DNA of 64,000 nt, from positions 55,591-119,590 of the forward strand of contig NZ_JAJSOK010000018.1 in NCBI RefSeq assembly GCF_021283305.1, read 5' to 3'. The first letter of the stretch is position 1; every line of letters begins with the position of its first letter. Below, one piece after another: positions 35,450 through 44,559 of the stretch. The notes beneath the pieces were generated by a model. The model saw nothing but the letters and a program-made list of their open reading frames with translations. It had not been told where the DNA came from and ran no database searches. This DNA is from Pseudonocardia kujensis. Lineage in GTDB: Bacteria; Actinomycetota; Actinomycetes; Mycobacteriales; Pseudonocardiaceae. The position numbers and the translations under genes were made by a program.

Positions 35450-36364
35450 TCAGGCGGTCACCCGCAGGCAGTCGCGCTCGTCCACCTCGAACCGGCCGTC
35501 GCGGATGTCCGCGGCCCAGGCGGCGGTGGGGACGAGCGCGCCGAACGGGAAGAAGTGCACGGCCCGCAGCAGGCTGTGGGGGTCGGCCGCCACGGCGGCG
35601 GCGAGGCCGAGCAGGGTCGTGTCGGGCGGGTGGACCGGCGAGGTCGCGAGCCTGAGCACCCCTCCGGCCTGTTGGCGGAGCACCTTGAGGGAGGGCCCCA
35701 CCCCGCACCTCAGGCCGAACCGGAGCAGGCGGGCGGCCGAGGTGAGGCCGGGCAGGCCGACGTGGACCGGCACGTCGACGCCCGCGGCCCGGATCCGCCG
35801 CTCCCACGCGACGATCGGGTCGGCGGCGAAGCAGAACTGGGTGACGAGGTGCAGGTCGAACCCGCGCGCCCGGGCGATGCCGCACTTGGTGACGAGGGCC
35901 CGGAACAGCTCGTCGTCGTCGACGTCGGGGTGCCCCTCGGGGTGGCCCACGATGCCGACGCGCCGGATCCCGGCCTCCTCGAGGAGACCGGCGTCGAGGA
36001 TCTGCGCCGTCTCGCCGAACTCCCCGACCGGGGTCGTCAGGGACCCGGCCAGGAGCAGGACGTCCTCGACACCGACCGCGGCGAGATCGGCCAGCATGCG
36101 CCGGAGCGCGGGCCGGTCGGGCACCGCACGGGCCGCGAGGTGGGGCACCGGGCGCATCCCGGCCTCGCGGACGGCGCGGGCGACCGCCACCGTCTCGCTC
36201 CACGGGTGGTGCGGCAGGAAGGTGAGGTAGACGGCCGTCCCGGCCGCCAGGTGCTCGGTCAGCGGCGGGAGCGCCGCCGCCTCGCGGGGCGTGATCTCCA
36301 CGCTGAACGGGGACATCAGCCTGCGCACGGCGGTGCTCAGCTCGGCGTAGGTCGGTGTCGGCAT
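35450..36364 (-). CDS. metF: Methylenetetrahydrofolate reductase family protein
   Basis: This 304-residue flavoprotein has the TIM-barrel pattern of MetF: SPFSVEITPREAAALPPL near the start (with the catalytic Glu), VYLTFLPHHPWSE, VGVEDVLLLAGSLTTPVGEF, and IVGHPEGHPDVDDDELF, which is the typical YPExHP-like segment. VTQFCFAAD is the family's TQxxFD/E-like segment. In this operon it would work in the oxidative direction, turning 5-methyl-THF from the corrinoid system into methylene-THF. A possible electron acceptor is the ETF encoded next to it. Its sequence is divergent from biosynthetic MetF. Confidence 0.85.
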   Translation of the reverse strand: MPTPTYAELSTAVRRLMSPFSVEITPREAAALPPLTEHLAAGTAVYLTFLPHHPWSETVAVARAVREAGMRPVPHLAARAVPDRPALRRMLADLAAVGVEDVLLLAGSLTTPVGEFGETAQILDAGLLEEAGIRRVGIVGHPEGHPDVDDDELFRALVTKCGIARARGFDLHLVTQFCFAADPIVAWERRIRAAGVDVPVHVGLPGLTSAARLLRFGLRCGVGPSLKVLRQQAGGVLRLATSPVHPPDTTLLGLAAAVAADPHSLLRAVHFFPFGALVPTAAWAADIRDGRFEVDERDCLRVTA

Positions 36365-36377
36365 CGCGCGGTTCCCT

Positions 36378-37367
36378 TCAGCCTCGACGTCGTCGGATCT
36401 CGGCGTTGATCGCGGGGACGACCTCGTGCATGTCCCCGATCACGGCATAGGTCGCCTTGGTGACCATCGGCGCGTTCTCGTCGGTGTTGACGGCCAGGAT
36501 CGTCTTCGAGCTCGCGCAGCCGGCCCAGTGCTGGATCGCCCCGCTGATGCCGCAGGCGATGTAGAGGTCGGGGGAGATCCGGCTCCCGGTCTGGCCGATC
36601 TGCTCGTGGTGGGGGCGCCAGCCCATGCTCGTCACCACGCGGGAGACGCCGAGCGCCCCGCCGAGCAGCTCCGCGAGCTCGGCGACGTCCCCGAAGCCGG
36701 CCGCGCCGCCGGCCCCGCGCCCGGCGCCCACCACGACCCGGGCCGAGGTGAGCGCACCGGACAGGTCCGGCTCGGCGGGCTCGGTCGACACGACGCGCGT
36801 CACCAGGTCCGCCTCCGCGACCTCCGGGGAGAACTCGGTGACCGTCGCGGACACGGGCGGGACCTGCTCCGCCTCGACGGCGTGACCGGCGACCGTGAGC
36901 ACCGCGGGGCGCCGGGGGAGGAGCATCTCCTCGAGCGCCGCCCCGCCCATCACCTGGCGGACGACCCGAAGCGCCCCGCCGTCGTCCCCGCCGTCGTCCT
37001 CCCCCAGACCGACGACGTTGGCCGCCATCGGCACGTCGAGGCGCGCGGCCAGATGGGCCATGACCTCGAGACCGCGCGGCGTCCCGGGGGCGACGACGGC
37101 ATCGGCGTCCGCAGCCGCCACCACGGCCTGCACCGCGGCCGCCCAGACGGCCCCGCCGTAGGCCGAGAAGGCGTCGCCGGTGGCGTGGTGCACCTCGACG
37201 ACGCCGTGGCCGGCGAGCTGGTCGACCAGCCCGTCCGGGAGCGGACCGACCACCAGGGCGTGCACCGGGCCCAGCGTCCGCTTCGCGAGGGCGCGCGCGA
37301 ACGTGACGGCCTCCAGCGAGACCTCGGTCGCCCCGCCCGCGTCGGTCTGGACCACCGTGAGGATCAT
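36378..37367 (-). CDS. etfA: Electron transfer flavoprotein subunit alpha
   Basis: This 329-residue protein has the N-terminal ETF domain and the C-terminal FAD domain with VVGAGRGAGGAAGFGDVAEL, TGSRISPDLYIACGISGAIQ (FAD-binding signature) and INTDENAPM-like NTDENAPMVTKA. It overlaps etfB by 4 bp. With EtfB it would carry electrons from the dimethylglycine-dehydrogenase-like flavoprotein, or possibly MetF, to ETF-quinone oxidoreductase, which is not encoded here. Confidence 0.92.
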   Translation of the reverse strand: MILTVVQTDAGGATEVSLEAVTFARALAKRTLGPVHALVVGPLPDGLVDQLAGHGVVEVHHATGDAFSAYGGAVWAAAVQAVVAAADADAVVAPGTPRGLEVMAHLAARLDVPMAANVVGLGEDDGGDDGGALRVVRQVMGGAALEEMLLPRRPAVLTVAGHAVEAEQVPPVSATVTEFSPEVAEADLVTRVVSTEPAEPDLSGALTSARVVVGAGRGAGGAAGFGDVAELAELLGGALGVSRVVTSMGWRPHHEQIGQTGSRISPDLYIACGISGAIQHWAGCASSKTILAVNTDENAPMVTKATYAVIGDMHEVVPAINAEIRRRRG

Positions 37368-38134
37368 CGGGTCACCCCCAGTCGCTGCAGCAGGTCGACC
37401 ACCGACGGTGCGGCGTCCGGGCCGCTGCCGAGCACCTCGACGGTGCTCGGCTGGGCGGGCGGCAGCGTGAGCCGCACGCGGCCCGCGCCGCGCGGCTCGT
37501 GCCGCGGCGCCACGGTCTCGATCGGGATCTTCTTCGCCTTCATCCGCCCGACGACCGACGGGTAGCGCGGCTCGACGCCGCCCTCGAGCACGGTGACGAC
37601 CGCGGGCAGCGGCACCGCGAAGGTCTCGACGCCGTCCGGCCCGTCGCCGCGTGCCGTCACCACCCCGCCGTCGACCTCGACCGTGCGCACCCCGTTGACC
37701 ACCGGCCGGCCCAGCGCGTACGCGAGCCGGACGCCGACCTGGAAGTCACCGGTGTCGGCGGCGTCGTTGCCGAGCAGGACCAGGTCGTGGGTGCGGCCCT
37801 CCGCCGCGTGCGTCTCCACGACGGCGGCGATCTCCCGGACCACGTCCGCCGGCCCGAACCCGAGCGGGTCGGCGTCGATGTGCACCGCCGCGGCGCAGCC
37901 GACGGCCAGAGCGGCACGGAGCTGCTCGACCGCCGCCTCGGGCCCCAGGGTGAGCACGGTCGCGGTGCCGCCGGTGGCCGCGGCGATGCGCACGGCCAGC
38001 TCGACGGCGCAGTTCTCGTGCGCGCTCACGGTGAAGCCGACGAAGCGGGCGTCGATCGCCTGCGCGTCGGGGGTCAGCAACACCTCGCCCGCGACGTCGG
38101 GCACCCGCTTGATGCAGACCAGCACGTCGGTCAC
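37364..38134 (-). CDS. etfB: Electron transfer flavoprotein subunit beta
   Basis: This 256-residue EtfB has VLVCIKRVPDVAGEVLLTPD at the start, CAVELAVRIA, the AMP/FAD-binding stretch DLVLLGNDAADTGDFQVGVR and the recognition-loop region VVTVLEGGVEPRYPSVVGRM with KAKKIPIET after it. It sits between the flavoprotein dehydrogenase gene (3 bp gap) and etfA (4 bp overlap). The dedicated pair indicates a flavin-dependent dehydrogenase as electron donor in this operon. Confidence 0.92.
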   Translation of the reverse strand: MTDVLVCIKRVPDVAGEVLLTPDAQAIDARFVGFTVSAHENCAVELAVRIAAATGGTATVLTLGPEAAVEQLRAALAVGCAAAVHIDADPLGFGPADVVREIAAVVETHAAEGRTHDLVLLGNDAADTGDFQVGVRLAYALGRPVVNGVRTVEVDGGVVTARGDGPDGVETFAVPLPAVVTVLEGGVEPRYPSVVGRMKAKKIPIETVAPRHEPRGAGRVRLTLPPAQPSTVEVLGSGPDAAPSVVDLLQRLGVTR

Positions 38135-38137
38135 GGC

Positions 38138-40681
38138 TCAGCCCCTGATCCGCTCGTTGGCCGGGTCGAACAGCGGCGTGGCGTCGGCCGACCCGACGGT
38201 CACCGGGTAGAGCTCCTCCATGTAGGACACGGCGAGCCGGTTGCCGACCACGGCCTGGTCCGGCGGCAGGTAGGCCATCAGGACGTGCCTGCCCAGGGAC
38301 GGGGCCGACCCGGCCGAGGTGACGTACGGATGGTGGCCGTGGCCGTCCGTCAGCGCCCCGCCGTCGCGGGTCAGGATCGGTTCGCCGCCGAGCATGTAGC
38401 GGTTGCGGCCGCTCGCCGACCGGTGGTCGTCGACGGTGAGCGTGCACAGCACCGATTGGGGTTCGGCGGCCCGTTGGGCGAGGTAGGCCTCGCGGCCGAC
38501 GAAGTCCGCGTCCTTCACCCTCGGGCGCGCCATGCCCGCCTCGACGATCGTGCGCTCGCCGTCGAGCTCGAACCCGAACGCCCGGTAGCCCTTCTCCAGC
38601 CGGCCGGTGGTGCCGTAGACGCCGATCCCGACCGGGACGGCGCCGTCCGGCCTCCCGGCCTCGTGCAGCAGCTCCCACACCCGCGCGCCCTGCTCCATGG
38701 GGACGTAGAGCTCCCAGCCCAGCTCTCCGACGTAGGAGATCCGCGAGGCGAGCACGCCGACGTTGCCGACGGCGATGCCGCGGCAGGTGAGGAACGGGAA
38801 ACCGGTGTGGGAGATGTCGTCGTCGGTGAGGCGGCCGAGGATGTCGCGGGCCCGCGGGCCCCAGAGCCCGATGGTGGTGAACGCCGAGGTCTGGTCGACG
38901 ACCGCGGCGCCGGCGGGCAGGTGGTCGGCGAACCACTTCAGGTCGGCCATGCCGTGCAGGCCGCCGGTGACCACGCGGTAGTGGTCGTGGGCCAGCCGCA
39001 TCACCGTGAGGTCGGACCGGAAGCCGCCCCGGGCGTCGAGCACCGGCGTGTAGATCACGCGGCCCTCCGCCACGGCGGCCTGCGCGACGACGATGCCCTG
39101 GATCGCCTGCTCCGCGGCCGGCCCGACGACGTCGAAGACGGCGAAGGCGGACAGGTCGACGATGCCGGCGCGGTCCCGCATGGCGAGGTGTTCGGCATTG
39201 ATGATCGGCGACCACCAGCGCGCGTCCCACTCGTGCTCGCGCGGCATCACCGCGTCCCCGTACTCGCCGAGCAGGGCCTCGTTCGACGCGTACCACATCG
39301 GCCGCTCCCAGCCGACGGTCTCGAAGAACTCCGCGCCCGCGGCCCGCTGCGCGGCGTGCATGGGGGCGAGGCGCTTGCCGCGCTCCCCGTTCCACTGCTC
39401 GCCCGGGTGCACGATGCCGTAGGTCTTGTTGAACGCCTCCGAGGTGCGCGAGCGCACGTGCGCGCGGGTGCGCTGGTGTGGGTAGAACCGCGCGATGTCG
39501 GAGTGGTGCAGGTCGATCTCGGAGTACCCGTGCGTCATCCACTCCGCGACCGCCCGGCCCACCCCGGGCCCTTCCTTGATCCACACCGCCGCAGCCGACC
39601 AGAGGCCCTGCACCTCGGGCGTCTCCCCGAGGATCGGGGCGCCGTCGGGGGTGAGCGAGAGCAGACCGTTGATGGCGTAGCGGATCTCGGCCCCGTCGGC
39701 GCCGAGGGCGTCGGGCATGAGCTCGAGCGCCTGCTCCAGCTGGGGGTCGAAGTCGTCGGCCGTGAACGGCGTCTCGGTGGGGGAGAGCCGCGCCTGGTCG
39801 ATCGACGGGATCTCCTCCGGGTCCCACAAGATGGGACGGTGGGCGTAGGAGCCCACCTCCATGTCGGCGCCGTGCTGGCGCTCGTAGCAGAACGTGTCCA
39901 TGTCGCGGATGATCGGGAAGGAGATCTCGCCGGGCCGCTCGGCGAGCTGCGGGATCGGTCCCACCGAGATCATCTGGTGGACGGCGGGGGTGAGCGGGAT
40001 CGCCGCGCCCGCCATCCGGGCGAGCTTCGGGCTCCACACCCCGCAGGCGATCACGACGGTCTCGGCCTCGATGTCGCCACCGGTGGTGCGCACGCGCCGG
40101 ATCCGCCCGCGCTCGACGTCCATGCCGAGCACCTCGACGGTCGACACCACGGTGAGGGCACCGAGGCCCTGGGCCGACTCGCGCATGAGCGTCCCCGCGC
40201 GCAGCGAGTCGACCACGCCCACCGAGGGCGTCCAGAACGCCCCGAGGATCTCGTCCTTGTCCAGGAACGGAACGCGCTCGACGACGTGGTCGGGCGTCAC
40301 CAGCTCGGCCGGGATGCCCCACGCCCGCGCCGACGACATGCGCCTGCGCAGCTCCTCCATCCGCTCCTCGGAGCGGGCCACCTCGTACCCGCCCGACTCC
40401 GTGAAGACACCCAGCTCCTTGTACTGGCGCATCGAGTCGAGCGTGAGGTCGGTGATCTCGCGCGAGTGGTCGACCGGGAAGATGAAGTTCGAGGCGTGCC
40501 CGGTGGAACCCCCGGGGTTGGGCAGCGGGCCCTTGTCGATCTGCACGATGTCCCGCCAGCCGAGGCGGGCGAGGTGGTGCACGAGGCAGTTGCCGACGAT
40601 GCCCGCGCCGATCACGACGACGCGGGCGGTGGACGGGAACGCACGAGCGGGGCGTGCGGAGCGAGCATCGGTGCTGGCCAT
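38138..40681 (-). CDS. Dimethylglycine/sarcosine dehydrogenase-like flavoprotein (FAD oxidoreductase + GcvT)
   Basis: This 847-residue protein has an N-terminal FAD-dependent DAO domain (VVVIGAGIVGNCLVHHLARL, PGGSTGHASNFIFPVDHS with the His that may anchor FAD, GEIxxPxxPAxxQ-type middle) and a C-terminal THF-binding aminomethyltransferase domain (YTPVLDARGGFRSDLTVMRL, GELGWELYVPMEQGARVWEL). That is the layout of dimethylglycine and sarcosine dehydrogenases, which demethylate N-methyl groups to methylene-THF and pass electrons to ETF. The ATG at 40681 follows AGGAGGACC. Placed after the MttB-like gene, it would process the dimethylglycine left by glycine betaine demethylation. Confidence 0.87.
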   Translation of the reverse strand: MASTDARSARPARAFPSTARVVVIGAGIVGNCLVHHLARLGWRDIVQIDKGPLPNPGGSTGHASNFIFPVDHSREITDLTLDSMRQYKELGVFTESGGYEVARSEERMEELRRRMSSARAWGIPAELVTPDHVVERVPFLDKDEILGAFWTPSVGVVDSLRAGTLMRESAQGLGALTVVSTVEVLGMDVERGRIRRVRTTGGDIEAETVVIACGVWSPKLARMAGAAIPLTPAVHQMISVGPIPQLAERPGEISFPIIRDMDTFCYERQHGADMEVGSYAHRPILWDPEEIPSIDQARLSPTETPFTADDFDPQLEQALELMPDALGADGAEIRYAINGLLSLTPDGAPILGETPEVQGLWSAAAVWIKEGPGVGRAVAEWMTHGYSEIDLHHSDIARFYPHQRTRAHVRSRTSEAFNKTYGIVHPGEQWNGERGKRLAPMHAAQRAAGAEFFETVGWERPMWYASNEALLGEYGDAVMPREHEWDARWWSPIINAEHLAMRDRAGIVDLSAFAVFDVVGPAAEQAIQGIVVAQAAVAEGRVIYTPVLDARGGFRSDLTVMRLAHDHYRVVTGGLHGMADLKWFADHLPAGAAVVDQTSAFTTIGLWGPRARDILGRLTDDDISHTGFPFLTCRGIAVGNVGVLASRISYVGELGWELYVPMEQGARVWELLHEAGRPDGAVPVGIGVYGTTGRLEKGYRAFGFELDGERTIVEAGMARPRVKDADFVGREAYLAQRAAEPQSVLCTLTVDDHRSASGRNRYMLGGEPILTRDGGALTDGHGHHPYVTSAGSAPSLGRHVLMAYLPPDQAVVGNRLAVSYMEELYPVTVGSADATPLFDPANERIRG

Positions 40682-40692
40682 GGGTGGTCCTC

Positions 40693-42144
40693 CTAGTCGC
40701 CCAGCTCGCGGCGGCGCCGGGTCACGTACTCCGTCAGCTCCTCGCGCACCGCGTCGTCCAGCGGCGGCGGTTCGTACTCGTCGAGCCGCTTCCGCGCGAC
40801 GTCGCGGGCGCGGGCGGCGGTGTCCTTCGCCCCGTTGCGCATCCACCGCTCGTAGTTCTCGGAGCTGTTGAGGAACGGGCGGTAGAAGCAGGTGCGGAAC
40901 CGTTCCATGGTGTGGGCCGCCCCGAGGAAGTGACCGCCGTGGCGGACCTCGTCGTGCGCGTCGAAGGCGAGCGACGCCTCGTCGATCTCCAGCGGCCGGA
41001 ACTCGTGCTGCAGCATCTCCAGCAGCTGCACGTCGAGCACGAACTTCTCGTAGCTCGCGACCAGCCCGCCCTCCAGCCAGCCGGCCGTGTGCATCACCCA
41101 GTTGATGCCCGCGAGAAACGTCGGGAGCATGGTCATCAACGACTCGTAGCCGGCCTGTGCGTCCGCCGTCTGGCTCGAGGTGAGCCCGCCGCCGGACCGC
41201 ACCGGGAGCCCGAAGCGGCGGGCGATCTGCCCGGTGCACAGCAGCCCGACCGCCGATTCCGGCGTGCCGAAGCAGGGCGAGCCGGACTGCATGTCGATGT
41301 TGGAGAGGAACGACCCGAAGATCACGGGGCAACCCGGTCGGACGAGCTGGGAGAGCGCGATGCCGGTGAGCGCCTCGGCGATCTGCTGGGTGAGCGCCGC
41401 CGGGATCGACACCGGCGACATCGCGCCCATCAGCAGGAACGGGGTGATGACGACCGCCTGGTTGGCCTCGCTGTAGGTGAGCTGCGCCTCCAACATCCGC
41501 TCGTCCCAGCGCAGCGGCGAGTTGCAGTTGATCAGCGAGATCGTGGCCGGGGTCGCCTCGATCGCCGCCCGACCACCGAAGAGGATCTCGGTCATGGCGA
41601 TCGTGTCCGCGGCGTTGACCCCGGACACCACGTTGCCCATGTAGATCTTGTCGGTGAGCGTCTGCAAGGCGTAGGTCATGTCCAGGTGCCGCGAGTCCAG
41701 CGGGGTGTCCTCGGGCTCGCAGACCACCCCGCCCGCCGAGTCGAGGGCGGTGAAGCCCTGGGCGAGGCGGGTGAAGTTGCGGAAGTCCTCCATCGTCGCG
41801 TCCCGGCGCACGTCGCCCTCGCGGACGAACGGCGGGCCGTAGACGGCGCCGAACGCCATTGCGTCGTCGCCGATGTGCACCGTGTTCGCGGGGTTGCGGG
41901 CCTGCACCTCGAACGACCGCGGTGCCTTGGCGACCTGCTCGAGCAGGAAGTCGGGATCGAACCGGACGACACCCTGGCCGTCGGAGTCCTCGACCTTCTG
42001 GCCGGCCTGGCGGAACAGCTCCAGTGCCCGGGGCGAGCCGAACTCCACGCCGATGTCCGACACCAGCCGGCGCCACCCCGCCTCGAGGGTGCTCATCGCG
42101 TCCTCGGAGAGGATCTCGTAGCGGGGCATCGCGTTGCGGAACAT
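40693..42144 (-). CDS. Trimethylamine methyltransferase (MttB) family, non-pyrrolysine
   Basis: This 483-residue TIM-barrel methyltransferase belongs to the MttB superfamily (RRLVSDIGVEFGSPRALELF, SGVNAADTIAMTEILFGG, NCNSPLRWDERMLEAQLTYS, GGLTSSQTADAQAGYESL, DEVRHGGHFLGAAHTMERF). There is no in-frame amber codon, so it is the pyrrolysine-lacking type such as the glycine betaine methyltransferase MtgB. It would transfer a methyl group from a quaternary amine to the corrinoid protein encoded at 43011. It is the first gene of the minus-strand operon. The exact amine (glycine betaine, proline betaine, carnitine) is not certain; the neighbouring dehydrogenase favours glycine betaine. Confidence 0.9.
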   Translation of the reverse strand: MFRNAMPRYEILSEDAMSTLEAGWRRLVSDIGVEFGSPRALELFRQAGQKVEDSDGQGVVRFDPDFLLEQVAKAPRSFEVQARNPANTVHIGDDAMAFGAVYGPPFVREGDVRRDATMEDFRNFTRLAQGFTALDSAGGVVCEPEDTPLDSRHLDMTYALQTLTDKIYMGNVVSGVNAADTIAMTEILFGGRAAIEATPATISLINCNSPLRWDERMLEAQLTYSEANQAVVITPFLLMGAMSPVSIPAALTQQIAEALTGIALSQLVRPGCPVIFGSFLSNIDMQSGSPCFGTPESAVGLLCTGQIARRFGLPVRSGGGLTSSQTADAQAGYESLMTMLPTFLAGINWVMHTAGWLEGGLVASYEKFVLDVQLLEMLQHEFRPLEIDEASLAFDAHDEVRHGGHFLGAAHTMERFRTCFYRPFLNSSENYERWMRNGAKDTAARARDVARKRLDEYEPPPLDDAVREELTEYVTRRRRELGD

Positions 42145-42209
42145 GTGCTTCTCCGCTCTTGACGGACCGGGAGACCGGCGTCACAGTAGCCGCCATCGTC
42201 AGAACCCGG

Positions 42210-42226
42210 GTTCCATAATGTGAAAC
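42210..42226. promoter_or_regulatory. Candidate IclR operator between mttB-like and iclR-type genes
   Basis: GTTCCATAATGTGAAAC is an imperfect palindrome (GTTcC...GaAAC arms) of the size and type bound by IclR regulators. It lies 14 bases before the ATG of the IclR gene and 65 bases from the start of the divergent MttB-like gene. It would let one regulator control both halves of the module. Confidence 0.5.
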
Positions 42227-42240
42227 TTTGGACGGCTCTC

Positions 42241-43010
42241 ATGGCGGCGCAGACGGGCAGTCAGTCGGTCGAACGCGCAAGTGCCCTGCTCGGCCTCATC
42301 GTCGAGTCCGGCGCGCCGCGCACCTTCAGCTCGCTGGTGGACGAGCTCGGGCTGGCGAAGTCCACCACCTCCCGGCTCCTGCAGGCCCTCGAGCGCAGCC
42401 GGCTGGTGTACCGCGACCGGGCCGGGGCGTTCCGGCCGGGCGCGTTGTTCTCGCTGCACGCCGCCCGGCCCAGCGCGCTGCACGACCTCGCGGAGCTCGC
42501 CCGTCCGACGATGGAGCACCTGTCGACGCTCTGCCGGGAGACCGTGAACCTCGCCGTGGCGCGCGGCGGCCAGCTCGTCGAGATCGACCAGGTCGACAGC
42601 CGGTACCTGATCGGGGCCACGAACTGGGTCGGCGTCGACGTGCCCGCGCACTGCACGGCGTTGGGCAAGGTGCTCTACGCCTACGGCGCGCTCGCGCTGC
42701 CGCCCGGCCAGCTGGAGCGCCGCACCGCGCACTCGCCGGTCGACCGCGCCCAGTTCGAGCACGCCCTCGTCGAGGTCCGGCGGCGGGGCTGGGCCGGCTC
42801 GCTGGACGAGCTGGAGCTCGGGCTCGCCGCCGTCGGCGCTCCCGTCCGGGCCGTGGACGGCACCGTCGTCGCCGCCGTCTCGGTCTCCGGACCCACGAAC
42901 CGCATCAACGACTTCGGCATCACCAGGCTCGGGGACCTGCTCGTCACCGAGCTGCGCGGGCTGTCGGGGCTGCTGGGGCACCAACCCGGACGAAAGGGAG
43001 GCTCGGCCTG

Positions 43011-43011
<1 letters not shown>
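42241..43011 (+). CDS. IclR family transcriptional regulator
   Basis: This regulator of 256 residues (from ATG 42241) has an N-terminal winged HTH (SVERASALLGLIVESGAPRT, ELGLAKSTTSRLLQALERS) and a C-terminal GAF-like effector domain (GATNWVGVDVPAHCTALGKV, then AAVSVSGPTNRI). A GTG 21 bases earlier is possible but lies in the operator-like palindrome. It heads the plus-strand half of the corrinoid module, overlaps the next gene by 1 bp and is divergent from the MttB operon. It probably senses the methylated amine or a product. Confidence 0.9.
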
Positions 43012-43675
<664 letters not shown>

Positions 43676-43676
<1 letters not shown>

Positions 43677-44557
43677 TGCACCGGGAAGGAAGGCACACCG
43701 TCCTGCGCTCGGCGACCCGCGAGGTCGTCATCGGGCCGGACAGACCGTTCTGCCTCATCGGTGAGCGGATCAACCCGACCGGCCGGAAGATCTTCGCCGA
43801 GCAGCTGCGCCGCGGCGACCTCTCGCGCATCGAGGTCGACGTCGCGCAGCAGGTCGCCGGCGGGGCCACGATGCTGGACGTCAACATGGGCGTCCCGCTC
43901 GCCGACGAGGCGGAGCTGCTGGCCAAGGCCGTCACCACGGTGCAGGAGCTCACCGACCTGCCGCTGGTCATCGACTCGTCGGTCGTCGAGGCGCTCGAGG
44001 CCGGGCTCGCGGCCTACGAGGGCAAGGCGCTGGTGAACTCGGTGACCGGCGAGCGCGAGCGGCTGGACGCGATCCTGCCGATCGTGGCCCGGCACGGGGC
44101 GGCGGTGATCGCGCTGCCCAACGAGGAGGACGAGATCCCCGACGAGCCGGAGCGCCGGCTGGAGATCACCCGCAAGATCCTCGACATCGCCGTCAGCGAG
44201 TACGGCATCCCGCTCGAGGACATCGTCGTCGACCCGCTGGCCATGCCGGTCGGGGCGGACACCACGCTCGTGGGCACGACGCTGCGGACGATCGAGCTGA
44301 TCGCCGACGAGCTCGGTCTGAACATGACCCTCGGCGCCTCCAACGTCTCCTTCGGGATGCCCGGGCGCCCGGCGCTGGGCGCGGCGTTCCTGCCGATGGC
44401 CATGTCGTGCGGGCTGACCAGCGCGATCATGGACGTGCGGTCGCCCCAGATCGTCGAGGCGGTCAAGGCCGCGGACCTGCTGCTGGGCAACGACGAGTGG
44501 GGCGCGGCCTGGATCGCGCGGGCGCGCGCCGCGGCCGCCGCGGGGAAGACGGCCTGA
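43676..44557 (+). CDS. Methyl-corrinoid:tetrahydrofolate methyltransferase (pterin-binding)
   Basis: This 293-residue TIM barrel of the pterin-binding family has GERINPTGRK (29-38), AGGATMLDVNMG with Asp68 and Asn70 at the pterin site, PLVIDSSVVEALEAGL, KALVNSVTG and LGASNVSFGMPGR. These are typical of MtgA/MtvA/AcsE methyltransferases that move a methyl group between a corrinoid protein and THF. It overlaps the corrinoid gene stop (ATGATG-type junction, 1 bp). It would produce 5-methyl-THF for MetF on the opposite strand. Confidence 0.92.
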
Positions 44558-44559
44558 CG

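Noticed and set aside
40693..42144. Pyrrolysine-encoding MttB
   Set aside because: No in-frame TAG interrupts the gene and no pyl genes are present; it is the non-pyrrolysine type.
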